From Flagellimonas abyssi (GTDB taxonomy: Bacteria; Bacteroidota; Bacteroidia; Flavobacteriales; Flavobacteriaceae), in assembly GCF_019457905.1 (NCBI RefSeq), contig NZ_JAHZSV010000001.1, positions 464,899-528,898 on the forward strand: DNA of 64,000 bases. The letters run 5' to 3'. Position 1 is the first letter of the stretch; each line of letters begins with the position of its first letter. Of the stretch, positions 56,846 through 64,000 are shown one piece after another. Below the pieces are notes generated by a model that saw only the letters and a program-made list of their open reading frames with translations, was not told the DNA's origin and searched no databases. The position numbers were made by a program, and so were the translations under genes.

Positions 56846-58804
56846 TTATGTCTTTACCTGCAACGTTACCTTGGTGCCTTTATCGATTATACTTTCTTGA
56901 TTGAAATAAATGCCGGCTTTTTCGGCCCTGTTCCTCATTATATGAAGTCCGTTCCCTGTCGACTCCTTTGATGTATCAAAACCCTTTCCAAAGTCCTCTA
57001 TTTCAATCTGCACCATTTTATCAAAATCAGTAAACCGGACTTCAATATGTTCACTCCCTGAATGTTTTACGGCATTATTTACGGATTCTTGAATGATTCT
57101 AAAAAGATTCATCCCCACAAAGGCATTGAGCACTTTATTGTTCGGGGTTCCCTCAATTTTCACATTGATCTTATCATCCGTTGCCTCATGAACGGTCGCG
57201 GCCAATTGCTGGGTACGCTCCTTGATATCCTCCAAACTGATTTCATCCTTGTTCATGGCCCAAATGGTATCCCGGAGCTCTGAAATGGTAACGAGTGAAA
57301 ACTGTTTCATTTGGGTAAGTTTCTCTATTAAAAATACTTCTCCCTTATGTATTCCGCGCTTTGCCGAATCGGTTATTGAGGTGAGGTATGTGAGCTGAGA
57401 CCCAATATTGTCGTGTAAATCTCGGGCAATACGTAAACGTTGCTCCTTAAGGTTTTCCTGTGCTCGGGCCTCTGCCATGGCCTTTTGCAGTGCGGTTTCT
57501 CTAGCAAAGTTATTTGCTTTCAATTTTTGTTCTCTAAATAAAACAAAGCTTATTACCAAAAGTATCACCATCAAACCACCACTGCCAATCAACATATTGT
57601 TACGGTTTTTCAGAGCTAGTTCATTTTCTGCCAACTCTTTTTGTTGGCGCAGAATCTCATTTTGCTTCTGCTCCGACTCGTACTTTTCCTTAAGGTTGAA
57701 CATTTCCCTCGCTTTTTCGGCAAAGTAAAGACTGTCTCTTGCCGCCTTATGTTTTTGATGATAAACATAGGCTTTTTTGAAATCCAGTTTTTCTTCATAT
57801 ATCAGGGACAACGTTTTGGAAAGCACATCAATACCTGGAAGGTAATCTATTGAATCTGCTTCTTGATATGTGGTCAAAGCCAAGTTTTCGGCACGATTGG
57901 TTTTTCCCTGTTCAAGATAGATATTGGCCAAATCGTTTTTTAAGGAAACCTGTGCCAAACGTTCTCCCCTTTCCTCTTGAATAGCTATGGCCTGGTTATA
58001 AAAAAATTCAGCATCATCAAAATTTCCAAGCGCCCAACTTGCCAAGGCCATGTTCGTCAACGGATACCCTGTATCCAATCTCGCACCGATGGTGTTATAG
58101 CCCTCAAATGATTTTTTGGCATATTCAAATGCTTTATCAAACTGCTTTTTTTCAAGATAGGCCGCAGCCAAGCTATTATAAGACATTGCCACAAAATAAT
58201 CGTTTCCTATCTTCCCGTACATTTCCAATGCCTTTTGGTAATATTCCAGTGATAGGTCAGGCTCTTGAACCAGCTTGTATCTGTTTCCCAAATTCAAATA
58301 GGACCCTGCAATCCAGAGACTGTCCTTCCCTGCAATAAAATTCTCCAAGGCTTTGAACTGATAATCTACAGCGATGTCAAATTCAGAAAGGGCCTCATAG
58401 GCATTGGACATATTGGTATAGAGACTTCCCAAGACATAGTATTCTTTTGAATTTTCCAAAATGTGCCTAGCCTTCATATGGTATTCCAATGCTTCTTTAG
58501 GTCTACCAGCATCCCATGAAAGAATACCGTAGGCCATCCAAATTCTTGCCCTGTAATAATAATCATCCAATGCTTCTGCTTCCTTGAAAGCCAAGTCGAC
58601 ATAATATCTGGCACTGTCCATATTTACGGACCGAAACCTCATTCCAACATCTTTTAGTGCCAAAACTTTATCGCCGCCCTCCTTCAATTGGACGGTATCC
58701 TTCAGTGCTTTGATTTCTCTCTTAATATCCTGTGCCAAAATTGACTGTCCTGAGAATATCAAAAAGAATAGAAAGGTGATTGGAAATTTGTAATAAGTGG
58801 TCAT
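56846..58804 (-). CDS. TPR-containing sensor histidine kinase (HisKA_3 type)
   Basis: This is a membrane sensor of 652 residues. A signal peptide (ILAQ at its end) precedes about six or seven TPR units (residues 40-380, such as SYLNLGNRYKLVQEPDLSLEYYQKAL read in parts), a coiled stretch rich in Glu/Lys/Gln (about 365-400), one membrane helix (MLIGSGGLMVILLVISFVLF), the dimerisation motif RIARDLHDNIGSQLTYLTS with the phospho-His, and an HATPase domain (IIQESVNNAVKHSGS, FGKGFD, NGLHIMRNRAEKAG). The TPR part faces the periplasm and may bind a protein or peptide. It pairs with the response regulator 27 bp downstream. Confidence 0.92.
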   Translation of the reverse strand: MTTYYKFPITFLFFLIFSGQSILAQDIKREIKALKDTVQLKEGGDKVLALKDVGMRFRSVNMDSARYYVDLAFKEAEALDDYYYRARIWMAYGILSWDAGRPKEALEYHMKARHILENSKEYYVLGSLYTNMSNAYEALSEFDIAVDYQFKALENFIAGKDSLWIAGSYLNLGNRYKLVQEPDLSLEYYQKALEMYGKIGNDYFVAMSYNSLAAAYLEKKQFDKAFEYAKKSFEGYNTIGARLDTGYPLTNMALASWALGNFDDAEFFYNQAIAIQEERGERLAQVSLKNDLANIYLEQGKTNRAENLALTTYQEADSIDYLPGIDVLSKTLSLIYEEKLDFKKAYVYHQKHKAARDSLYFAEKAREMFNLKEKYESEQKQNEILRQQKELAENELALKNRNNMLIGSGGLMVILLVISFVLFREQKLKANNFARETALQKAMAEARAQENLKEQRLRIARDLHDNIGSQLTYLTSITDSAKRGIHKGEVFLIEKLTQMKQFSLVTISELRDTIWAMNKDEISLEDIKERTQQLAATVHEATDDKINVKIEGTPNNKVLNAFVGMNLFRIIQESVNNAVKHSGSEHIEVRFTDFDKMVQIEIEDFGKGFDTSKESTGNGLHIMRNRAEKAGIYFNQESIIDKGTKVTLQVKT

Positions 58805-58876
58805 TATAACTAAAAGGAATGGTTGGTGCTTAAAACTAATCCAATTGATTTTATAATTTAAGTTTTTGCAGAAAAA

Positions 58877-59887
58877 TTAATTTGCTTTGTCCACCAACTT
58901 TTGGATAGTGGCATCCAGAAAGGATTCAATGGCCATCTCAGCACCTCGCTTATATTTTTCCGAATCGCATTTAACAACGGAAACATTGATGTCTTCCTTG
59001 TCCTCTACCCTCCAAACATGGAACACCCCGGCATCCATTCCGCGCTTGTCGACATCTGCCCCTTGTGAAGCATCAAATTTTTGCTTTTCAAGAACGCCTT
59101 CAACCTCTACTCCACGGTTGGACACCATCTGCCCTATGCCAAACCTGTTGAAACTGGATTCATCAATCTTAAAATCGGTCTCGGCCTTTACCTGTGCGTA
59201 CCCGGCATGTCTGTTCAAGGCTCTTGTAGTTTCGCTCAATGCATTATCAAAAGAAATAACATTTAGCACTACCTTGTTGAAAATAAAATCATTTTTCTGG
59301 TTGGACACCTTCATTTCGACCTGCTCCTCGTAATTGGCAAGCTTTAATGGTCCAGCTTTCTTGTTCTCCATATTTTGCTTTGCCACGATAAATTTTTGTC
59401 CTGTGGGACGCATTACTATGTCACCGAACTCATCTCCTTTTTCTCCCCCTTGACCAGACTTCAAGTCCCACCGTTTTTCGCGGTTTTTCTCATAGGCACT
59501 ATGGTTCCATAATTCTTCAATGGGAGCTATTTCAAATCCTTTTGCCATAAGTTCCGCCTTGTACTCTTCAAAGAGTTTATCGGTAAGTTGTTGAAGGTCT
59601 TCAATATTGAGCCCGTCCAGCACCAAGGTCAAGGATGCTTTTGCATCTCCTTTTAGTCCTCCTCGCCACATTTTGCCCCCTTTTTTCTTGTCCTCTAACT
59701 GCAATGCTGTTTGAAAATTGACCTGAAAATCGGAAATGACTATTCGTTTTGGACTTTTTCTAAAATTGAGATTGGCCGGCCCCAACATTTTTATCTTAAA
59801 ATCCTTTACATTTTGTGCAATGGCAACTGGTGATGCACATAATAGGATCAACAGAAAAGATAACATGGGTAAATTGATACGTTTCAT
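58877..59887 (-). CDS. secreted protein of unknown function
   Basis: This is a 336-residue exported protein. A signal peptide (MKRINLPMLSFLLILLCASPVAIAQ) is followed by a soluble alpha/beta-like sequence without a motif I recognise. It has Lys-rich surface segments, a Gly-rich acidic patch (SGQGGEKGDEFGD) at about residue 145, and ends in IESFLDATIQKLVDKAN. It lies 72 bp upstream of the histidine kinase gene on the same strand and 96 bp downstream of a small membrane protein gene, so it may belong to the same regulatory unit. No cysteine or metal motif stands out. Function unknown. Confidence 0.65.
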   Translation of the reverse strand: MKRINLPMLSFLLILLCASPVAIAQNVKDFKIKMLGPANLNFRKSPKRIVISDFQVNFQTALQLEDKKKGGKMWRGGLKGDAKASLTLVLDGLNIEDLQQLTDKLFEEYKAELMAKGFEIAPIEELWNHSAYEKNREKRWDLKSGQGGEKGDEFGDIVMRPTGQKFIVAKQNMENKKAGPLKLANYEEQVEMKVSNQKNDFIFNKVVLNVISFDNALSETTRALNRHAGYAQVKAETDFKIDESSFNRFGIGQMVSNRGVEVEGVLEKQKFDASQGADVDKRGMDAGVFHVWRVEDKEDINVSVVKCDSEKYKRGAEMAIESFLDATIQKLVDKAN

Positions 59888-59983
59888 ACTATTGGTTTAA
59901 AGTTTTGAACAAACGTAGCATCGAATGGCTTTGAACTCAATAGGGCAATTGTCGTAAAATGAAAGGGAATAGGTGGGCATGTG

Positions 59984-60322
59984 TCAAATATCAAAATAGA
60001 AATAACTTAAAAGCCCCATTACGAATGTTGCCAAAAGCAAAGCCGAATTGATGAGTTGCAACTTTGGGTTCAGTTTTTTCCGGGTTGCATAAATGTGCAA
60101 CGCCAATGCCAAAAGAAACGCAGGTAGACTCAAATAGAGGTTGAATAGGTAGAACCAAAGCCAACTGGTGCAAAGCGCCCATGCTGAAATCGCCGATATT
60201 ACCGGTGGTATGCATTGATTCATACGGCTCACAGCTGTATCAGGATAACGATAATACAGAAAAGTTGCCAAAAGTACCATTGGCCCAAACATCGCAATCA
60301 ACAATAGCACACTACCGAACAT
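59984..60322 (-). CDS. small membrane protein of unknown function
   Basis: This is a 112-residue integral membrane protein with about four hydrophobic segments (VLLLIAMFGPMVLLATFLYY, ISAISAWALCTSWLWFYLF, LSLPAFLLALALHIY, LINSALLLATFVMGLLSYFY). It has no signal peptide or known domain. It starts 9 bp after the stop of the next membrane protein gene, so the two are surely co-transcribed. Function unknown. Confidence 0.6.
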   Translation of the reverse strand: MFGSVLLLIAMFGPMVLLATFLYYRYPDTAVSRMNQCIPPVISAISAWALCTSWLWFYLFNLYLSLPAFLLALALHIYATRKKLNPKLQLINSALLLATFVMGLLSYFYFDI

Positions 60323-60331
60323 AAAATGTTT

Positions 60332-61342
60332 TTATACCAAATGAACTTCTTCACCATTGGGCAGCACTACGCTCAACGGCTGATTGCCATATTGTGTCTT
60401 GTAAACGAATACTTTGTCCCCAATAAAAAGTTTGTCGTACAGGGTTGAGCTTACCAAGAGCGGTCCTGATGTGAGTTGGATTCGATTGGAATTGGTATAT
60501 CGGTTGGAAGTCAGTGCGAATTTATCTTCGACGATGGATGGAACTCCACGTTTATGGTACCTTTCCTTGTTCCTGTTATAATTTTGGTAAGCCACATATA
60601 ATCTATAAAATTGAAAAAGAGGTACGGCCCAGATTGGAAACAATAGCACGACAAAGCTCCAAAAACCGCTAATGATCAATAAAACACCAATAGTGATAAA
60701 TGGACTGGACCTTACCAAACGCTTTTTTATTTCCATTTTCCAGACCCTGTGCAAGGCTTCATAATCTTTTGGGGTATAGCGAGTATGTGGAATGTGCTTT
60801 TCCAAAAACTTTTCTTCTTCATCAAGCTTTTGAGTAACACGGGCATCCTCAACTTGCCCCAAAACTTGAAGATCCAGTGTAAGTCCGGATTTGGGAGCTC
60901 GGTCCAGCTGCACCTCTGTTCCGACCCTGGCTTTTGAGTAATAAGAATAGTCCACGGAAAACTCCTCATCATCTATATAAACATAATATGACCTCCTGTT
61001 TCGGATCCTTGTTTTGTGCCCGTAAGCAGGCCTGTCTCCCGTTGTGGCCCAATGCATCCTTTTGTCGGTGATCTTTCCAGAAACCCGAGATTTTAAACCT
61101 AGTTTTAAATCGATTGCCGTGGATGTAATAATATAGGCTATGACGCTAAAAAATAAGACCGAGAAGGCTATCATCATGTAGACTCCAACGGAATCATCTG
61201 CAAAACCTGAATTGAACATAAACGACAAAAACAACCAGAATATGCCGATAACCACTACCGGAAATAACAACATGCCATATAATTGACGCCTGAGCTTGGT
61301 CTTATCTCTGTGTTCTAAGGGCAATATTTCCAATTTAGGCAT
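60332..61342 (-). CDS. membrane protein of unknown function
   Basis: This is a 336-residue protein with two N-terminal membrane segments (MLLFPVVVIGIFWLFLSFMF and VYMMIAFSVLFFSVIAYIIT) and a hydrophobic pair at about residues 215-250 (SPFITIGVLLIISGFW, FVVLLFPIWAVPLFQFYRL). The soluble loop between them includes NRRSYYVYIDDEEFSVDY and predicted beta strands. The last part resembles a small beta domain (LTSGPLLVSSTLYDKLF, GDKVFVYKTQYGNQPLSVVL). I recognise no family. It diverges from the MORN-repeat gene across 121 bp. Confidence 0.6.
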   Translation of the reverse strand: MPKLEILPLEHRDKTKLRRQLYGMLLFPVVVIGIFWLFLSFMFNSGFADDSVGVYMMIAFSVLFFSVIAYIITSTAIDLKLGLKSRVSGKITDKRMHWATTGDRPAYGHKTRIRNRRSYYVYIDDEEFSVDYSYYSKARVGTEVQLDRAPKSGLTLDLQVLGQVEDARVTQKLDEEEKFLEKHIPHTRYTPKDYEALHRVWKMEIKKRLVRSSPFITIGVLLIISGFWSFVVLLFPIWAVPLFQFYRLYVAYQNYNRNKERYHKRGVPSIVEDKFALTSNRYTNSNRIQLTSGPLLVSSTLYDKLFIGDKVFVYKTQYGNQPLSVVLPNGEEVHLV

Positions 61343-61463
61343 GATCTACAGTTTGGTAGAGCCAAAATTAGGGCCTCCTGGAATCCCTACAATAGGGCAA
61401 TTGTCCTATTGCGGCATAGCATGGCATACAGATAGTTTTGCTGAAAATCAATCCAGCAAAAAA

Positions 61464-63125
61464 ATGAATTCCATTACCAATACCAAAAGACTTTCCCCTG
61501 CCCTATTTATAATTCTTGCCCACTTTTTTTATTACCAAGGGTCTGCCCAAAACCTGCACCTCAGCAATTTTAATGTCAAGGATGCACAGGTAAAAGCAAT
61601 GTCCATCACCAAATATCATGCTATCGGAGCTCATTTGTACAGTGAGAAAAACGAACTCCAGTTCAATTCCGGAGGCTATCTCATAGAAGACAAACTTTAC
61701 CTGGATAATAATTACGAAAAGCTTACCACTTATGATTACATTGATAATGCGTCAAAAGCCATAGAGAAAAAATTCAATCCATTAGGTAAACAAGAGGGGT
61801 CCGATAAAACCCTTTATATCTATGAAACACCCATTGGCATAATTTCGGATGACCTACCCGAAACCGTAGAAAACGATGAAGGTCAATACATTGTTCTTGG
61901 CGGTTTAAAATACGGTGCAATCTTTAAGTACAAAAAATACGTGATCGTCTATGAGCTTGCGGAAGCAAACAATGGAGAAAGCAAGGTGTTCTACTCCAGT
62001 GAATATACCTACGATGGACTAAAACTAGATGAATCCTACAATCAAAAGGATATACGTTATTTTAAATACAATGACAAAAAGTTATTGGAGGAAGAATTGG
62101 GCATGTCCAAGATTTGGGAAAGCATTTTATACAAGTATGTGTATGATGAACATGGCAATTGGATTGAAAGAACCAAATTTAGAGCATCAAACTTTACCGA
62201 AACCAAATATCAATGGGTCATCGATGAGGTAAAATACAGGACCATTACGTACACTGATGGCACGGTAACAGGTAGCAATGTGCCAAATACTCCAGAAATC
62301 GTCTATTCATCCAACCACAGCAAATTGAAAGACCTCCCAAAACTCAGCGATCCCATATTGATGTCCAAATCCATGAAATTCCTTCAAGATATCACTAAGC
62401 TCAGAAACAAAAACAACGAAGGTACAAGCAACGCAACTAAAAACGAGATTTCCCCAACATGTTTAAACGGTGACTGTTCCAATGGGTTTGGCAAAGCTGA
62501 TTTTGGGACATATACCATTGAAGGCTTTTTTAGTAATGGCAAGGCCAATGGCCAAGGAACTTTATTCTACAAGGATAATACAGGATATTATCAAGGCAAC
62601 TTTGTAAATGGTTTCAGGGAAGGGTTTGGTATTTATACTTGGCCCAACAGTAAAAACTATTACATCGGGCAATGGGAAAAAGGCTTTCAAGATGGATATG
62701 GGTATGTAAAGAACGGCGGAGAAATTCTACAGGCAGGTAAATTTGAAAAGGGAAAACTAGTCCAAGATTTACTCACCTATGACTATAAGAACAAAATAGC
62801 AAAGGGAAACTGTGTAGGTGACTGTCAGAATGGATTTGGATACTATAAGTTTGATAATGGAGATAGCTATGTTGGATTTTTCACAAATGGCAAAAGAAAT
62901 CATGTAGGTGCTTACTCTTGGAAATCAGGAATGGCGCATATCGGAACAATTGTTAATGAACAGCATAACGGTTACGGTCAAGAATTCTATAGACCTAGTG
63001 GACAATATTATTTAGGTGATTTTTCACAAGGAAAACGTAATGGACTTGGCATTTTTTATAACAAAGAGCATCAAATACTACAAAAAGGTATTTGGGGTGA
63101 TGGGCAATTGACCGGAGAGTTCTAG
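61464..63125 (+). CDS. secreted MORN-repeat protein
   Basis: This is a 553-residue exported protein. I start it at ATG 61464, which gives a signal peptide ending QGSA; a longer frame overlaps the divergent gene. Residues about 25-310 have no domain I can name (a YD/RHS-like segment: YVYDEHGNWIERTKF). From about 335 come MORN-type repeats, in two tandem blocks that open alike, CLNGDCSNGFGKADFG and CVGDCQNGFGYYKFDNG, each followed by units of the G-x-Y-x-G-x-F-x-N-G-K-x-N-G kind (GFFSNGKANGQGTLFYKD, GNFVNGFREGFGIYTWP, GDFSQGKRNGLGIFYN). MORN repeats are beta hairpins often involved in membrane or protein contact. Its role is unknown. Confidence 0.8.
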   Translation: MNSITNTKRLSPALFIILAHFFYYQGSAQNLHLSNFNVKDAQVKAMSITKYHAIGAHLYSEKNELQFNSGGYLIEDKLYLDNNYEKLTTYDYIDNASKAIEKKFNPLGKQEGSDKTLYIYETPIGIISDDLPETVENDEGQYIVLGGLKYGAIFKYKKYVIVYELAEANNGESKVFYSSEYTYDGLKLDESYNQKDIRYFKYNDKKLLEEELGMSKIWESILYKYVYDEHGNWIERTKFRASNFTETKYQWVIDEVKYRTITYTDGTVTGSNVPNTPEIVYSSNHSKLKDLPKLSDPILMSKSMKFLQDITKLRNKNNEGTSNATKNEISPTCLNGDCSNGFGKADFGTYTIEGFFSNGKANGQGTLFYKDNTGYYQGNFVNGFREGFGIYTWPNSKNYYIGQWEKGFQDGYGYVKNGGEILQAGKFEKGKLVQDLLTYDYKNKIAKGNCVGDCQNGFGYYKFDNGDSYVGFFTNGKRNHVGAYSWKSGMAHIGTIVNEQHNGYGQEFYRPSGQYYLGDFSQGKRNGLGIFYNKEHQILQKGIWGDGQLTGEF

Positions 63126-63204
63126 AAAACTTTAGCACTTTTTTGAAAAGCTTGAGCTACTCAAGATTCGCTTTGCATTAATCCGATATACTCATCTCAT
63201 CATT

Positions 63205-63233
63205 TGAGGTAATCCAATGATCTGTTTACCTCA
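63205..63233 (+). terminator. candidate terminator after the MORN gene
   Basis: TGAGGTAA pairs with TTACCTCA (8 bp) around a 13-nt loop and is followed by GTTTTATA. It lies 80 bp after the MORN stop. The short T-run makes it moderate. Confidence 0.45.
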
Positions 63234-63477
63234 GTTTTATATCATTCCAATCTCCATTCCGTTATTTTAAGCTTTGGATTGCTTTTCCATAGTGCGATTT
63301 TGTTTTTTAGTGAAATTGAGTCATTTTTTTCGTCAAAAATTTCCAGTGTTTACAGGGCTTCCCAAAGGGTTTACTGTAGATTTCGGAAAAGTCTACTGTA
63401 GGTTCTGATTTTACACAGTATTCCAAAATCTGTTCAATCAACTGGTTTTTCAACTTGTTGAATACCCGAAAATAACC

Positions 63478-63566
63478 GTGATGGCGCAATTTGCCCATCA
63501 CCCTCTTGCTATTCCTTCGTCCCGCAAACGGGACCGAATAAATACAAGCTGATTTGAAAATCAGCT
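63478..63566. repeat. three successive hairpins
   Basis: Within 89 bp: GTGATGG/CCATCAC (63478-63501, with an inner GCAA/TTGC pairing), GTCCCG/CGGGAC with a CAAA loop (63519-63534), and AGCTGATTT/AAATCAGCT with a 2-nt loop (63547-63566). They have different sequences, so it is not a simple repeat; it may be a folded RNA or a relic of a mobile element. Confidence 0.5.
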
Positions 63567-63821
63567 GCCCAATAAATATTCTTTGGTTTGTACGGACTTT
63601 AGGAAAGTCAAATCAATTATTTGTTTGCAGTACAAATTATGCTTGAAAGCATATTCTAAATATATTCGAGGATATTACATCAATTCAAATCAGAAAGAAA
63701 AATCCAATGCTACAGATAGTAATTTGTGTTATTCTTTTAATCATTTTAGTTACCCAAATTTAAAAAAATGGAAAAATTATGAGTTAAATTATCTTAAAAA
63801 AGAGATGTTTGCAAAAAAAAT

Positions 63822-63860
63822 AAGCCTCAGAAGGATAAACTTTCTGAGGCTTTTATTTTT
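63822..63860 (-). terminator. intrinsic terminator after tRNA-Arg
   Basis: AGCCTCAGAA and TTCTGAGGC pair in a stem of 9 bp. On the minus strand it follows the tRNA and is followed by TTATTTTTTTT, so it should end tRNA transcription; it also has a T-rich side on the plus strand. Confidence 0.75.
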
Positions 63861-63864
63861 CTAG

Positions 63865-63938
63865 TGATCGCGGAAGGATTCGAACCTTCGACCGTCTGCT
63901 TAGAAGGCAGATGCTCTATCCAGCTGAGCTACGCGACC
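63865..63938 (-). tRNA. tRNA-Arg (anticodon UCU)
   Basis: Read on the minus strand the 74 bases form a full cloverleaf: acceptor GGTCGCG with CGCGATC, D-arm GCTC/GAGC, anticodon stem TCTGC/GCAGA with loop CTTCTAA (anticodon TCT), T-arm GAAGG-TTCGAAT-CCTTC, and discriminator A. CCA is not encoded. It decodes AGA (and AGG). A terminator lies a few bases downstream. Confidence 0.95.
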
Positions 63939-64000
63939 AAAGTTTGCGGGTGCAAAGATACTAATGTAACCGATTGTAAAAAATATTTTTTTGATTTCTT

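Larger units (their letters stand above)
63126..63864. other. 739-bp region rich in hairpins, no confident gene
   Basis: No ORF here is convincing. It begins with an 8-bp hairpin (63205-63233, TGAGGTAA/TTACCTCA then GTTTTAT) that may end the MORN gene. A series of hairpins follows at 63449-63462, 63478-63501, 63519-63534 and 63547-63566, and an ACTGTAG repeat at about 63370-63400. On the minus strand a 64-codon frame at 63307-63501 overlaps them and has no family. Confidence 0.6.

Noticed and set aside
63307..63501. 64-codon open frame on the minus strand
   Set aside because: No recognisable domain, overlaps hairpins, odd composition; kept only as part of the intergenic description.
63583..63864. 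93-codon open frame on the plus strand
   Set aside because: Very AT-rich, no family, runs into the tRNA terminator.

Overview
The window looks like a chromosome segment of a marine-type Flavobacteriaceae (Bacteroidota). The grounds are moderate to low G+C, a SusC/SusD pair, type IX secretion (PorP/SprF and a type-B sorting C-terminus), bacillithiol synthesis (BshA), TTTG/TAnnTTTG-like promoters without clear Shine-Dalgarno sites, and the order amidase / LptD / RidA. I cannot fix the genus from sequence alone. No rRNA, CRISPR array, intact prophage or insertion sequence is visible. One tRNA (Arg, UCU) lies at the right edge.

Layout. 1-9.1 kb (minus) is a long envelope operon: amidase, MlaD-like protein, two Fe-S electron-transfer proteins, a small conserved protein, a fused NagZ/serine-hydrolase, and bshA cut by the window edge. 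9.2-13.2 kb holds lptD and ridA (plus) and a GlcNAc-kinase-like gene (minus). 13.2-19.9 kb (minus) has gap and pfkA, then a long TamB-like gene. 19.9-24.7 kb (plus) is tsaD, rsmE, DUF4159, AI-2E transporter and a methyltransferase. 24.7-27.6 kb (minus) has two alpha/beta hydrolases, a VanX-like dipeptidase and a nucleotidase. 27.8-36.9 kb (plus) has a CAP lipoprotein, a type IX secretion trio (type-B cargo, PorP/SprF, OmpA), a D-amino-acid-type aminotransferase and an M20 peptidase. 37-54.4 kb is a glycan-utilisation locus. 54.5-56 kb is a graveyard of three decayed genes. 56.1-63.1 kb holds a two-component system, three unknown envelope genes and a MORN-repeat protein.

The most interesting part is 37-54.4 kb. 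A VCBS lipoprotein and SusD/SusC face a Nudix-derived transcription factor whose catalytic acidic residues are replaced. Behind the regulator, closely spaced genes encode a GMC flavoprotein with a Cys motif, a Tat-signalled gluconate-dehydrogenase subunit-3 partner, a Tat-signalled Gfo/Idh/MocA oxidoreductase, an exported DUF1593 protein and a GH3 lipoprotein. All appear to act outside the cytoplasm. Together they suggest uptake of a glycoside coupled to periplasmic oxidation (possibly through a 3-keto-glycoside) rather than simple hydrolysis. A 21-bp near-perfect palindrome in the divergent promoter region is a candidate operator for this regulator.

The second notable region is 54.5-56 kb: a Crp/Fnr-type gene broken by one in-frame stop, a rubredoxin-domain remnant on the opposite strand also broken by one stop, and a headless LysR effector domain. 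They look like recent loss of one regulatory/redox locus.
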